DNA from: Entrophospora sp. SA101
Taxonomy: Eukaryota > Glomeromycota > Glomeromycetes > Entrophosporales > Entrophosporaceae
Assembly: GCA_958430865.1 (NCBI GenBank)
Contig: CAUDNR010004223.1
Span: forward strand, 62,001-126,000
Length of the DNA: 64,000 nucleotides
Direction of reading: 5' to 3'
This document shows, piece after piece, positions 35,651 through 48,714 of the stretch (the stretch's first letter is position 1; each line of letters begins with the position of its first letter). The position numbers and the translations under genes were made by a program. Under the pieces are notes generated by a model, which made no database searches, was not told the DNA's origin, and saw nothing but the letters and a program-made list of their open reading frames with translations.

Positions 35651-38600
35651 ATGACTTCTGACGATAAACCAAGTTTGCCAAATCTCCGGTTACAGATCAC
35701 AAAAGTAAGCCCAGAAATAAAATCAAACAAATATATTAAGCAAGTATTTTTATATGTTTTTACATTTTTTATATTTTTACCGCGTGTTTTCCTTTGACTT
35801 CATGGTTTTTATGCTCCATACATAGTCTATGCAACGATACATACATAGAATATTTTACTTTGACTAATAAATATTATACATATTTCATATAACTATTAGA
35901 CATTTATCTACAGATGGCGTCTCCATATTCATATGTAATTATTTATTATTTTCTTGAATGTTGAAATTCAGATTATCATGTTTACATGACGAAATGAATA
36001 TATCTGTTTTTTATTTAGGCTATATTTTAGCAGATATGATAAAATCACGAAAGAAAAAAATGTATCTTGAAACAGGAGACATCATCCTTGTGATCAACTA
36101 TACATATCGTCAAGATGATTCAAAAAAGTAAAAGTTTAATATTCATTACTAGGTTTACTGGCAAATACATTATTAATTAACTAACTAATTATTCATTATA
36201 ATTATAATTTACAATGGTAACGATATTATCAAATATTAGTACTATTATAGTTAATGAGTTCAATTTGATAAGTCACACAAATTCACCTTTTTCTGACGAA
36301 CAAAACTTACCATTAACAGTAACAGAAGAAACCGATAATAATAATAATGGCAACAACAATGACGATAATGGCAATAATGACAACAATAACAATGTAAATG
36401 ATAACAACAATTGCAGCACCAATAATACAATATATCAAAGATCAAACCAGCAACAACCAAGACCACCTCAACCATCTCAACAACAATCCAGAATCTTTAA
36501 TCAGCCTCTTCCTCAAATGTCTCAATCATCACAAATGATGCAACAACCACCAATAAATCAACAGTCCAGGATTTTTAATCAACCTCCTCAATCATCTTTG
36601 CCTCCACAATTGATCCAACAACAACAACAACAACAGTCCAGGATTTTTAATCAATCTACTCCTTATCCTCAAGCATCACAAAAACAGCAATATCACCAAC
36701 AACAACCTCAAAATTTGCCTCCAAGAAATCAACAATCTCAAAATTTCCCACAACAACAGCAGCAGCGACCACAACAACAGCATCAACCACAACAGCAACA
36801 GCGACAGTATAATCAACAAGCACAAGGTTTACCTCACCAACTATACTCTCAAATGTTGCCTCCTCAACAATACTCACAAGCTTTACCTCCCCAGCAACTA
36901 CAACAAAACTATGCACCACAAACATCCCAATTCTCTCAAAACATGGCACCACGACCATTTCAATCACAGATACCACAACAGAACCCACCACATCCTTATA
37001 ACTTTCCTGCCAACCCTTCCTTCCAAGGCCAATCTAATAATAATAATAATAATAATAATAACAATAATAATAATAATAATAATAATAATAGGTATTGATC
37101 AATAAATTTTGGTATAATAATTTTTTTTTTGCTTAAAATTTTTTTAAAATTAAAAGTGATTTTAGTAGACCAGTGCCTTCTTCAGCTATATTAGAAATCA
37201 AACAAATTAATCCCTTTAATACTCAGTATGTATATTAAATTATTTTTTTGAAAACATTAATTTTATGGCTTCATTAAAATTATATATTTTTATTATTTAT
37301 TATTTGTTCAGTTTCACTATTAAAGCATTCGTAGTATATAAATCAGAGATTAAACAGTGGTCTAACAATCGTGGACAAGGAAGACTTTTCAACGTTACTT
37401 TAATGGATAAATCAGTATGAGCTATAATTTTAATTCAATTATTCATCAGGATATTAGAAACTCATTTATTATTACCATCGTTTCTTTCCAAATATATTGT
37501 AATTACTAACAATTAATCTAATTAGGGAGAGATCAGAGCCACAGCATTTACATTTTGTGTGGATAAATTTTATGAACTACTCAAGGAGAACAAAGTATAA
37601 ATTTTCATTCAATTACCCTTTTTATTAATAATACATATCAATTATTAATTATTTAATTTCAAATAGGCGTATTATATGACCAAGTTGAAAGTAGTTCTAA
37701 ACAAAAATCCAATTTATCAAGGTCATAAATATGAATTACATTTTGAAAATAGCAGTGAAGTTAGACTGGTATGTAAACATAGGTTTTACACCCCATAACA
37801 TTAATTTTTTAAAAAAATCTTTTTTCCTTTTTCTTTTATAGTGCACTGATAATGATTCCTTGGCTAGTGAATTGAGCTTCGAATTTGTGACATTTGAAAA
37901 ACTACTTAACATTGATAAAGACACTCATATTGGTAATTGTGATTTCTAATAATGTATTTTTAATTTTTAATTTTATTATTATTAATATTATGCATATTAT
38001 TTTAATAGATGTTATTGGTGTTGTTAAATATATTCATGAAATCCTTGATATTTTGACAAAAAATGGTCAAAAAACAGTATTTATCTTTTAATATATATAT
38101 ATATATATATTTCGTTAAAAAGTTTCTTTTGTTAATCTTTGAAAGTTCATCAATTGATTTATTTTCTTTTATTTTGATGTTAAATTATTTGTAGCTTCGA
38201 AAACGAGAAATCGATATAGTTGATAAAAGTGGTTACGAGGTTACGGCGACAATATGGGGAAATCTCATTGATAGTTTGGAATGCACTATTGGTTCAGTAA
38301 TTATTATTAAATCTGCTCGTGTTAGTGATTTTAGAGGTTCAAAAACTTTAATAATATTTTATGCATGTACCATATGTTTATTTATTTGCAAGTGATTAAT
38401 TATTTTTATCTCCTCAGGTAAAAGTTTATCAACAACAAACAGCACTGTTCTGATTACAGATCCTTCATTACCAGAAGCAACTGAGTTATCAGAATGGTAT
38501 TACTGATTATTAATTTATTGATTGGCTAATGAATTGATTGATTATATATAATAATTTTTAAATTAATTAAAAATGTGTTCATATTATTGTTTTTAGGTAT

Positions 38601-39538
38601 AGTACAGGTGGATCTCAGTTAGAATTCAATTCATTAAGTCGATCAATCAACATAAAAGAGGCTCAAAAGTCATTAGAAGAAATTAAATCTGATAAAACTT
38701 TAGGACGTAAAGAAAAAGTAATAGTTTTACATGAATTTATATATGTGTTTGTGTGTTTTTATGCATCTAGCTTTAACTTCATCTATATATTTATTTCCCA
38801 GCCTGACTATTTCACTGTCAGGGCTACTGTTGCTTACATACATAATAAAGGCAAAGAACTTATTTATCCTTCGTGCAGTACTTGCAAAAAGAAAGTATTT
38901 GGAAGTGACAATAATTGGAGTTGTGATAGATGTTCGAAATCATTTGAAACTCCAACCTACAGGTATAATGTTACTTGCTAATTTAAAATTTTTTTTAAAT
39001 ATTAATATTTATTGATGTTGTTTGTTTCGTTTGTTTGTTATAGATATATTTTACCAATTCGTATAACTGATCATTCAGATAGTGCATGGATGAATTGTTT
39101 TGATGAAACAGCTGCATTAATTCTGGGCATGCCTGCTGATGATTTCCGTAAACTTAGAGTAATTGTTTATTTATATCATATTTTTTTTCTATTAGTTAAT
39201 TAATATTTTTAATTTTCTAATATATATATAATATATACGTACACATTTTTATTAGGATGTTGATCCTTATGGTTATGAAAATCATATAAAAAATCGATTG
39301 TGGGAGTCTTACATATTTAAAGTTCGTACTCAGCTAAAAACTTTTAATGTAAGTATTAAATACTATAGCAATTATCATAATAATTATATAAATAAATAAA
39401 TATAAATATAAATGGGATCATTCTATTTTGTAGGAGAAGACTATTGTAAACAATAACTTGGTGGCTATTTCAGAAATTGATTATGTAGCTGAGACTAGCC
39501 ATTTATGTGAAAAAATAAATGAATTAGAAAAATTGTAG
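35651..39538 (+). CDS. RFA1: Replication protein A large subunit (RPA70)
   Basis: Seventeen exons give 800 aa: 35651-35739, 35900-35934, 36019-36127, 36240-37091, 37157-37225, 37312-37414, 37526-37594, 37667-37768, 37842-37932, 38009-38076, 38195-38336, 38418-38496, 38597-38717, 38802-38962, 39044-39158, 39256-39348, 39434-39538. The order is an N-terminal OB fold (residues 1-90), a very long Asn/Gln-rich linker (about residues 100-362), then DNA-binding domains: [18 protein letters not shown] with [20 protein letters not shown] (DBD-A), [10 protein letters not shown] (DBD-B) and a C-terminal domain with a zinc ribbon CSTCKK...CDRC (Cys668, 671, 684, 687). RPA binds single-stranded DNA in replication, repair and recombination in the nucleus. 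Relatives are about 600-650 aa; the excess is the linker. Intron 1 appears to use a GC donor (GCAAGT at 35740). The N-terminal exons are less certain than the rest. Confidence 0.93.
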
Positions 39539-40635
39539 TTTTCTTTTTATATGTTGTTGATGGGTGTTTTTTACTTTATGGATTTAATTTTTTAATTCGA
39601 AATAAAATTTATTATTGCTAATTTTAATACGTATAATCATTTAAGTGATTAATGTACGTGAGTGATTAACAACGTTTTTCAATTAAATATTATACGCAAT
39701 CGAAAGTATTACCTCTTTTCCCCCTCTTGTGAGATTTAATCTAAATAAATCATAAATAATAAATCATTTTTAATTATAAATTCATTATAGTCTTCATATC
39801 CAATGTTAATTATTATTCTATATTATTCTAACAAAGCAGTAAATTCCATTTCATAAGGTTCAATATCACCGAAATCTACTTGCTCTATTTATAATATTTT
39901 CAGTGACAATCAATGATTAAATTTCTCTAATGCATTATTATTAGGATCTTGTGAATCCTAATACTTTAAATGAAGATTGCAAATCATTAACAAAAGATAA
40001 TAACAAAGTTTTTTTTTGTCAATTTATGAAACTTTAAATTCCCCAAAATCCAAATGAAACTCTTCGAAATCACCACCTTCTATACAGATACGCCCCAAAA
40101 TTTGATATTTCTCTAGCAACAGTGATAGGAATTTTCAAAGAATGTAAATGTCTTAAAAGATTAGTAGGTTTCTTCAATTGCGAGGAAAGACATTCCAAAA
40201 TATTTCATTTGGCAGCAAAAGGAAACTTGCCAAAATTGGAGGTGTTGGCGATTGCTTTTTATGATAAGTTTTCATCTGACGTTATAAATAGGAATGATTA
40301 AAACTCGCACACACAACACTTTGAAAAGGGTTTCTTTGCATATGACAACTCCAGATAATGGCATTATTCATGTTAAATCCATCCATTTTTACTTCTGTGT
40401 AAACAAACAACTTTATAATTTTCCAGCAATATTATAATTAGTATTAGGAAAATATTAATATTAAGCAAAATTGAAATCTTATTATTATTATTATTATTAT
40501 CATCATCATCAGTTATTTTTTTACCTAATCTGGAGTCTTCTGGGAACGTACACTTAATTTTAAATTAATGCACGAATTTATTTTTTTACCCTTACATTTT
40601 TCATTAAAAAACTTTCAATCAATTCTTTTATAAAA
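39539..40635. other. Intergenic stretch, nothing recognised
   Basis: AT-rich, with an ATT microsatellite near 40480-40512. The stretch 40045-40250 is somewhat less AT-rich and may be decayed coding sequence, but no frame stays open or looks familiar. Confidence 0.45.
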
Positions 40636-43352
40636 ATGGAAGAAGAAAACGATAACGATGATTGTATAAAAGTAGTGACAGTTAAAGATGAAATATCAGA
40701 AAATAATATTAAAAACCAACTACAAATTATATGGATGTTGTTGATGCTATCGGACAACAAATTATAGTTAATGCACATAATAGATGTCCCATCGATGAAA
40801 TAAAGTATAGTCCTAATCATAAATTTTTAGTAAACCATAGTAAAAAAGATGAATCTATTACTGGATGGACAGTTAACCTTGACCAAGGAACAATTCAACG
40901 AGATAGCCAAGATAACTATTTTAAAACTAGGTCATGTATAATAGATGTTTCAGATGATAAATATATGCTTCTTCTTGTATGAAGTAGTTATTATAGTAAG
41001 TAAATATGATTATTTATTATGAATATCATATTTATAAGCAATAATAATAATATAATTTGTATCATTTAAAACTAATTTTATAGAATTACAATTATTTGAC
41101 TTTTCAAAAAAAAAATTTATTATTATTATCCATTTGATAGTAAATTTGGAGGTTTCATTACAAATGATGATTTAAGAAGAGATTGTATTGTTTATACCAT
41201 ATTCAGATATAAGTAATGTTAATAATGAAAATGATAAGTTAAGATGGTTCATAAATCAACATATTGCATTTACAATTACAGTTATTATAATTATTATAAC
41301 TCACACACAGATTATTTTGTAAATTTGATTATCTTCTATTAATTGATAAGTTTTCGTTATTATCACTATGGAATCTAACAACTATATCATATCAATATAG
41401 TTGTTATTTAATATGTAGAAAGGATCATAATGATATAGTATTTAATCAAGACAAAACAATAATGGTATTATATAATGTAAGTATTATTTAGCCTCCTTTT
41501 TTTTTTATTATTATTTGTTTATTTATTTATATACTATGTATATTTCTTTCTTTTTTATCTTACAGTTGGATTGGAAAAAAATACCACTGTTAAAAATTAG
41601 ATTTTGTGGTTATAAAAAGTCAATTAGAATGTTTATTATATGATATAAATACAAATAATTACATTTATAAATTAATGGATCCTTATGATTTAGGTAGAAA
41701 ATACATATGAAGATAAAAATGATATCATATTTGGACCAATCATATCAGATAATGAAATAGTCATGGCTATTAACAATCAAATTTACATTAAAGAAATTAT
41801 TAACAAAGAAAAATTAGACACTGTTCAACAAATATGTATAAAAAATAGGTATCATTTATATTTACATATAGGACAAACATTATCTGAAATACATGAAATA
41901 CTTGAGGATTATGAAAAAAGAGAAATTGGTTTTAAAACAGGAAAAACTATATATTAAATGGTCAGTAGAGTATGATCATGCTTTACAAAATACCAATATA
42001 AAAGCTCAAAAATTGATAATGAAATAAAAGAGGAACCTCTAATAATTGGTGAATATTGTCTCAAGACTTCAGAAAGATTTAAATATTGTAAATTACTAAA
42101 TAATGATGATTTAATTTTAATAACAAGCACATATATATATATTTTGTCATTTAATAATCAACATTATAAAATAGTTATAAAGTATATTATTAAAGAAGAA
42201 TATAGTTACATAGGAGGACTTTGTATTAACATGATTTACAATGAAAAAGAAATATCAAGAAAAATTAAAGCAGCTATAGAAAATAATAATATTGAAGACT
42301 ATTTATTTAATTTTAATGATGCTACTCAATATGATTATTCCAGGCAACCTTATAAAGAAATGATTTTATATATGTTGGATGATTTATATAATTTCAAATA
42401 TGGAGAAAGATTTTTAGGATTAGCATTAAATGTAAATGATAGCATTGTTTAGAAAAATTATTTGATTCCTGTTTTAAATATTTTAAAAAGGATGCTGCAA
42501 CAAATATGAGCTTATTAAAAATAATTATATCAGAATCACCAAGATTATAAAAAAATTATCAAAAATTATCAAAATTATTTAATCAAACTTCAATGATTAT
42601 TTTCCACTTAATGATGGCATTTATCACGAAGAAATTTTTTATAATGCAATGGTTAATGAAAATTTTATTTATAAGATAAAAGGCTTTTGGGATTTTTTAA
42701 GTTCAAAAAATTTAGGATATTTGGAAATTTTAGGTTTTTACACAAAAATCATAATAAAGATAATACTAAACATTGTGTAAAATTGATGATTTCATATCCT
42801 AGATTACTTACATACAAACCCAAATATTCACTATTACTATTGAAAGAATTACTATATAAGCCAGATAATATATATTTGTTGAATTAGTTGAATTGGATAC
42901 TTTAGAATTATACAAGCATTTGAATAGTGAACTAATTTTGGAATACTTTTGGATTTGGATATGATATTGGAATATTGATTTTTTACATAGTATTTTTATC
43001 AAGCTTTGTTATTGCAACTTCCACTTCACCAAATCAATTATCTTATAATAATAGGAATTTATTATTAACCACAACAATTGTCCTTGGGGAAATTCATCTC
43101 ACAATAGAAGCCAAACAATTTATCTGGAAACTATTAAAATATATCACAAATTTCTGGAATTACTTTGGTATGATGTTACTTTATCATTATCATTTTATTA
43201 TTTGTTAATTAATTAATTATTGTTTATTTAATTAATAGACCTAGGTGCCTGTTCCTTAGCAATTATTACTTCAATTCTATGGTTACATTATAATATTCCA
43301 CCACCACAAAGTACTTTTATAAGATTTCTAAATTTTTTGTAATTACCAGGTT
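40636..43352 (+). pseudogene. Decayed channel-like (ion-transport-type) membrane protein gene
   Basis: Plus-strand fragments in a constant order, broken by frameshifts and stops: an acidic start at 40636, then IDEIKYSPNHKFLVNHSKKD, ITGWTVNLDQ (40780-40890, a WD40/beta-propeller-like repeat), GPIISDNEIVMAINNQIYIK at about 41730, LKTSERFKYCKLLNNDDLIL at 42060-42115, YSRQPYKEMILYMLDDLYNF at about 42338, FWDFLSSKNLGYLEILGFY at about 42690, and finally FIWKLLKYITNFWNYF ... LGACSLAIITSILWLHYN at 43120-43300. The last two are membrane-type segments. Propeller-like N-termini joined to ion-transport-type membrane regions form a large family in these fungi, as I recall. At least eight disruptions make this copy non-functional. 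Confidence 0.65.
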
Positions 43353-44413
43353 ATGTTACAATAATTATTGAAATTATGGAATTATATACAATTATTTATA
43401 TACAATATATGTATATTTAAATAATTTGCTTTTCTCCAAGATAACGTGATTTTATCATTAATAGAATAAAAAAACAGCATTTATGCTTTAGATTTGAGGC
43501 ATCTGATAATTTTTGACAATTGAATTTTATTTAACTAAGTTACATTTTTAATTTTTAAAAAGTTGTTGGAAAGTTTTAGCTGCCTTTGCTATTCCTGAAA
43601 AAAGTCGATTGTCAGTAATTGCCTTAACAGTGTATGCAAGATTTAAAACTTCTTCACTGGTTCTTTTTTGATTTTAGGAAAGGATAAAGTCGCAGGAAGA
43701 TGGCGAAATTCAAAAATTTACTCAAGTTGTCAAAATCGAAAGGTCTAGCGAAATTTGAAACTAAAATCAAAATCAAAAATCGGAACTGAAATTGAAATTA
43801 ATTTATTAATTTACATGAAATCAAATGATTTTATTATTAAATCATATTGAATAAAAGTTATTATATATGTATCTTCAAATCATAATCCATTGTTTCAATT
43901 CTTCTTTCTGAAGTACTTTCATTAATGACAGTATTTTTCATTTGTACCAAAAATTGGATCTTTAAATTTTTGTTAAAGATAAATTATAATCAGTGTTTGA
44001 CTATTTTTACTTTTGCAATTTTCAATAAAAACTTACAAAGTGAACATAAAATTATATATATATAGGGATAACTGATAACCATTATGTTTATGACCATTGT
44101 ATTTGTTATTTTTTAAAAATTCAAAGTTAAAAAACCAATATAGATTTCTTTTATCACGAATTTTTATAGATGTGGCTCACATGTGCATAATTAGATATCC
44201 ACCCCTCCCAGTTTCCGCAGAGACATAACAAAAACTAAAGCTCTAATCTCCATAAATCCCAATACATACTGGAATCAGAATCGTCTATTTTTGCCAATGT
44301 TGCATCCAGCCAAATCTCTGATATTACCAATATTAATATAATGCCTTTTTCTTGTGAAACATAAAAATTTATAAATAGGGCAAAAAAAAAAAAAAATTTC
44401 AAATAAAATCAAA
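43353..44413. other. Intergenic stretch, nothing recognised
   Basis: AT-rich. A short minus-strand frame at 44475-44275 overlaps the MED9-like first exon and is not supported. Positions 43680-43810 are A-rich with GAAATTGAAA motifs. Confidence 0.45.
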
Positions 44414-44881
44414 ATGTTGATAGCTGAAAAATTTAAACGTGATGAATTTTCTTTTTTACAACAAGTCGTACACATTTTAGATAAAGTTGAATCTAGTCAA
44501 GATCCTCAAGAAGTTAAAATTATTGTATAATATTATTATTATTATTAATTTCATAAAATTGTTTTTTAAAAAAGCTATTAACAAAATTGTCTCTACCATG
44601 ACAAAAAAATATTAAAAGGTGAATAAACTTAATGATAGATTTAAAAGATGTCATAGAATACTAGATGAATTACCCGGTTCAGATTTATCAAGAGAAGAAC
44701 AAGAGCAATTACTTAAAGAAGAAAAGGCAATTTTAGAAGAAAGAAAGTAATTCATTTATTTTTATTAAATTTTTATTTTGAATTATCTATTCTTTTTATA
44801 ACATTTATATTTATTTATTAAAATAAATAAAGAGCAGCAAGACATAGATATGAAAATCTTGAATTTTTAAAATCACCATAA
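44414..44881 (+). CDS. MED9-like Mediator subunit (tentative)
   Basis: Three exons, 44414-44524, 44619-44746 and 44833-44881, give 95 aa. The protein is all-helical: FLQQVVHILDKVESSQDP, then VNKLNDRFKRCHRILDELPG followed by SDLSREEQEQLLKEEKAIL and a basic end. The LNDRFKRCHRILDELPG pattern followed by a charged helix resembles Mediator subunit 9 (Cse2), a small middle-module protein of about this size in other fungi. The match is by pattern only; another small coiled-coil protein is possible. It ends 304 bp before the right arm. Confidence 0.55.
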
Positions 44882-45184
44882 TGAATTTTTAGTGTAAAAA
44901 TATTTAATAGAAAAATAAACCTCTTTTTGCACTTGAGCTTTTCCCAATAAAATTATTGACTTAATAATTTAGTAGTTTCACAAGAGTGCACGCCCGGACG
45001 TATATATCAATTTCAAACTATACTAAAAAATTGCTTATAGAATTATTGCATCTTTACAGTAATAAGAATTGGGTAAGTTTTATTTTTTTAATGTTGTTGT
45101 TTTACCTTAACCGATTGTGAATGCTACCTTTTGAGAGCACATTTGCAATTTCTTTTTTTTTTTTTGAATCAAGATTTTAAAACA
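44882..45184. other. Stretch between MED9-like gene and right arm
   Basis: No gene. A poly-T run at about 45152-45165 lies just before the repeat junction, which may have helped rearrangement or assembly joining. Confidence 0.4.
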
Positions 45185-46661
45185 TTATATTATTTCATCT
45201 GATTGTTTTGAATTCTGTATAGTGAAAACACCGAAAGTTTGGCTTGTTGGTGACCAAGTTTGTTGTATTGGAGTTTTTGGAGAATTAGGATTTGTTGAAG
45301 TGGTAGATGAAGGTGAAGAGGAAGAAGAAAATGTTGATGACGATGATGATGATGATGAAAATGTGGATGTAGATGGTAGTGGTGGTGGTGATGTAGAAAT
45401 GGGCGAGGATGCATAGATGGAATTGTTGGATGTGATAGGAGGAGGAGGAGGAGAAGTTGGAGCCAATACTTCATTCAATTGATAAACAGTTTCCAATGTC
45501 TTTCTTCTTGCATTCCTAATTCTAATAATGATAATTTGTTATTTATTTGGAAGATGACAATACAAATTTACCCATCAAAAAAATAAACAATAAAAGTAAT
45601 TACGTTTCAGATTGTGCTATTGAAGAAAATCCTTTAGTGATATTGTCAAAAGCTTGTGATGTAAAATCAAAAGTCATTTTTTTTGTTTGTTTAACACTAT
45701 ACATATATAATTTATATTAATTGAATGATTGATTATGATTGATTATATATAATTGATAATAATATTATAACTTACGGCTCATAATTTGCAACATCTGCAA
45801 CCACTGTTCTAATCTTTAATAATTTTTCATGAGTTCTAAAAAAAAAAAGTACGAGTGGGTAAATTAGATTAGAAACAACTTGTAAGAAATAATAATCATC
45901 GTCGTCATTTTTTTTTTTTAATTTAATCACTTACACTTCACTTTCTGCTACATTCTTTATGCCATTAACTACTCCCACTATTCCCTTACTTAATCCATTC
46001 ATTAACTTTATAACTTCAACGTCATCTGATTGATCATCATCATCATTTTCTCCAATTCCAACACCATTCACATTCTCCTTTTCTTTTCCGTTTCCATCTT
46101 GTTTATTACGATCACCATTAGTAGCAGTGATAGCATTATTATTATTGTTGTTATTATTATTATTATTTTCATTATCCTTATTGTTATTTATTGGACTCTC
46201 TGGGCTATTAATGATTTGATTTGTGAAAATGGTTTCCCATTTTTTCTTCAATAAACTCAATTCCTCTTCGTTTCTCTTTAACTCTTCTCTTAATTCAAGC
46301 ACTTTGCGTTCTTTTTTCGCTATGTAATGCAATAAATCTGTATGTTGTATAGTAGGTGACGCTGTCAATGTTATTCCTAAATGTTTTATTGATCCTTCTT
46401 TACGAACCTAATTTTCGAAAAAAAAAAATAGAATTATCTCTGTTATTATCTCTTCTCAATCACTTTCTCATTGCCTTTAAATTTTTCACTACTACTACTA
46501 CTACAACTACCACCAGTACAACAAACCTTTGTTCCCTCCACACCTTCATGTTTGTTAATATTATTATTATTATTTTGGTTTTCAAGTCTACATTTCTCTT
46601 CAAGTTTTAATGTGATTAATTTTGAATCAGACGAACTAACTTTGTGACTTTTTTTTATCAT
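45185..46661 (-). CDS. Coiled-coil protein, C-terminally truncated copy
   Basis: Exons 46661-46527, 46407-45935, 45835-45776, 45696-45604 and 45521-45185. It is identical to the copy at 33670-35227 until the arm ends at 45187. The first codon formed with spacer DNA is TAA, so the product stops right after SDEII with 365 aa instead of 392. The 27 residues lost are Thr-, Glu- and Asn-rich. Because the left copy has the longer natural end, the left locus looks ancestral and this one derived, or falsely joined. The native 3' UTR is also missing. Confidence 0.75.
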
Positions 46662-48020
46662 TTTCTCTTTCTCTTTTCTCTTTTATTTTCACCTCTTTAA
46701 TTAAAAAGCGATTTTGTTTTTTACGTTGCAATAAATATTTTCTCACTTGAAAAAAAATAAATTAATATATATAGAACATTTTGTGAAATTAATTCGTGTG
46801 ACAAATATATTAATCAATTTATTAACATTCATTCACGTGTAAATCAATAATTATTAAAAAAAAAAAAACCAGGTTTTTTATGGCTGGAATGAATGGATAT
46901 ATATATATAAAGGTTATAACGTCACTTGATAAATAGTGTAAAAAGCCTTGATAATATTGGATAAGACGACAAAGTTTAAAGGAGGAACAGTTTGATGCGA
47001 GTCGTGAGTTACCAAATTAGGTATACAAAAAAAATTTAATTCACCATTGTTTTTATATTACTTGTTACACAAAATTTAATAGATATTTAGTATACATATT
47101 CCCGAGTATCATGGAACAAGTGATCGGTTTATATAGTTTTATAATGGTTGTCTCAAGCTCTGCAGTACATTACAATTTATAACTTCTAATCTTTTATCTT
47201 CTTATAAAGCTTGCTTTGGAGATACTCAATTGGGAATAGTCGGAATTTAGAATGCGTAATTTATCCAGCAAAGCAATTCGTCCGATCGCGCGCATATATA
47301 CTCATCAACATAACCCTGGGCCCTGGGTCATATGAACAGTTGGAGCAAATGAATGCATTCTGGAGAGGAAATTGTTGTCTTGGTTATTATTGTTTATTAA
47401 TTAAAATTCCCAACTGATAATAACTAACAACGAACAATTTTTTAAAGAACATATTTTTAAAAATCAGGTGATTAGTAATGTCATTTTTGAAATCACCTGT
47501 TTCAAAAATTTATATAATAGAAAGCAGTTAGTGTTATTTTTTGGCCAAAACAATAAATTATTATTGTTATAATGCCGGCAATTTGTTTTTGTAAAACATC
47601 CAAATTCCTAATTTAGACAATCCTAGTCCTTTTAACCAATTTTGGATCTATTTCGGTTCAAAAAATTATACTTACTAGATATATATATATCATTAAATGC
47701 ACTCGCCAAACAATCAGCCAATCAACGAACAATCAAATTGATTAGAAAAAGAAATGATCATAAAAAAAAGAAGTTGAAAAATTTAATTAAATTTTGTTCT
47801 AGATTTAATCAATTTAACTTAAAAAGCAAATTCATGACATCAAGGATATGCATGATTTCATACACAGATTTCCGTATGATCAATGAACTTGTACGAATAA
47901 GGTTAAAATTGAGCATTTTAAACTTTTTTGATGCGCAAGTTGAAAAATATTCTCTCGGCTTGAATTTAAATTTTCTATAATTTATATTTTTATTTAAAAA
48001 AGTTTTCTTCTTTCTGTATA
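46662..48020. other. Divergent promoter region (right arm)
   Basis: Mirror of 32311-33669 with the same GC-rich patch, here at 47276-47326. Nothing additional. Confidence 0.45.
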
Positions 48021-48714
48021 ATGAGTTCTTTTCGTATAGTGTTGGTCGAAGGAATTAGGGGAGGTTTTAAACCACCAACTGTCAGGTGATTATAATAATC
48101 CATCTTATGTGTAAATATATATATATATATATATATTAAATAATAAGGAATCCATTAATAATGGTGATGATAATTTTTTGATAAGACGACGTATAGAAAT
48201 AAATGGTGATGAAAATGGTGGCGTAGTTAACGATTCAGCTCTTGTGAATAGAGAACTTAAATCTAAACAAGGTGTAGTCACCAGGTAATAATAATAATAT
48301 TTTTCAATTATTTATTATAATTACAAACAATTAAATTGGTTGATATATTTTTTTTTAGTAATCAAGTTAAAGAATTTTCCAATGATGTTCGTGAAAATCT
48401 TTCAAAGTTACCTACTGAGAGTGATCAGGCTAGCGAAGATATTTATGGATTTGATACATCTATTACTTTTCAATCCGAAGATTTTGAATGGCGTAATGGT
48501 ATTTATTAATTAATTAAATTACTACAACTGCTATTATAACTATTTATATATAATAACAAAAATTCCTTTTTGATAAATAGGATGTGCAGAAGGATGTATA
48601 CAATCAATATCAGAAGTTAAACCAACTGCAGAACAAAAGGCCGCGTTCAAAGCATTAATTGAAAAAGTTAAATCGCTTGGTCAACAATATGCAGTTAATG
48701 AAGTGTCCTCTTAA
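48021..48714 (+). CDS. Unknown 145-aa protein (right-arm copy)
   Basis: Exons 48021-48085, 48186-48284, 48359-48498 and 48581-48714. Identical to the minus-strand copy at 31617-32310; see there for the description. It keeps its full length and its complete upstream region, so it should be expressible if the duplication is real. Confidence 0.7.

Larger units (their letters stand above)
35145..45186. other. Single-copy spacer between inverted-repeat arms
   Basis: 10,042 bp present once in the window. It contains the last 83 bases of the coiled-coil gene, RPA1, a channel-like pseudogene and a MED9-like gene. At its right end the sequence just before the arm (T-rich, then GAATCAAGATTTTAAAACAT) shows no homology to the left junction beyond chance. 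Confidence 0.95.
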
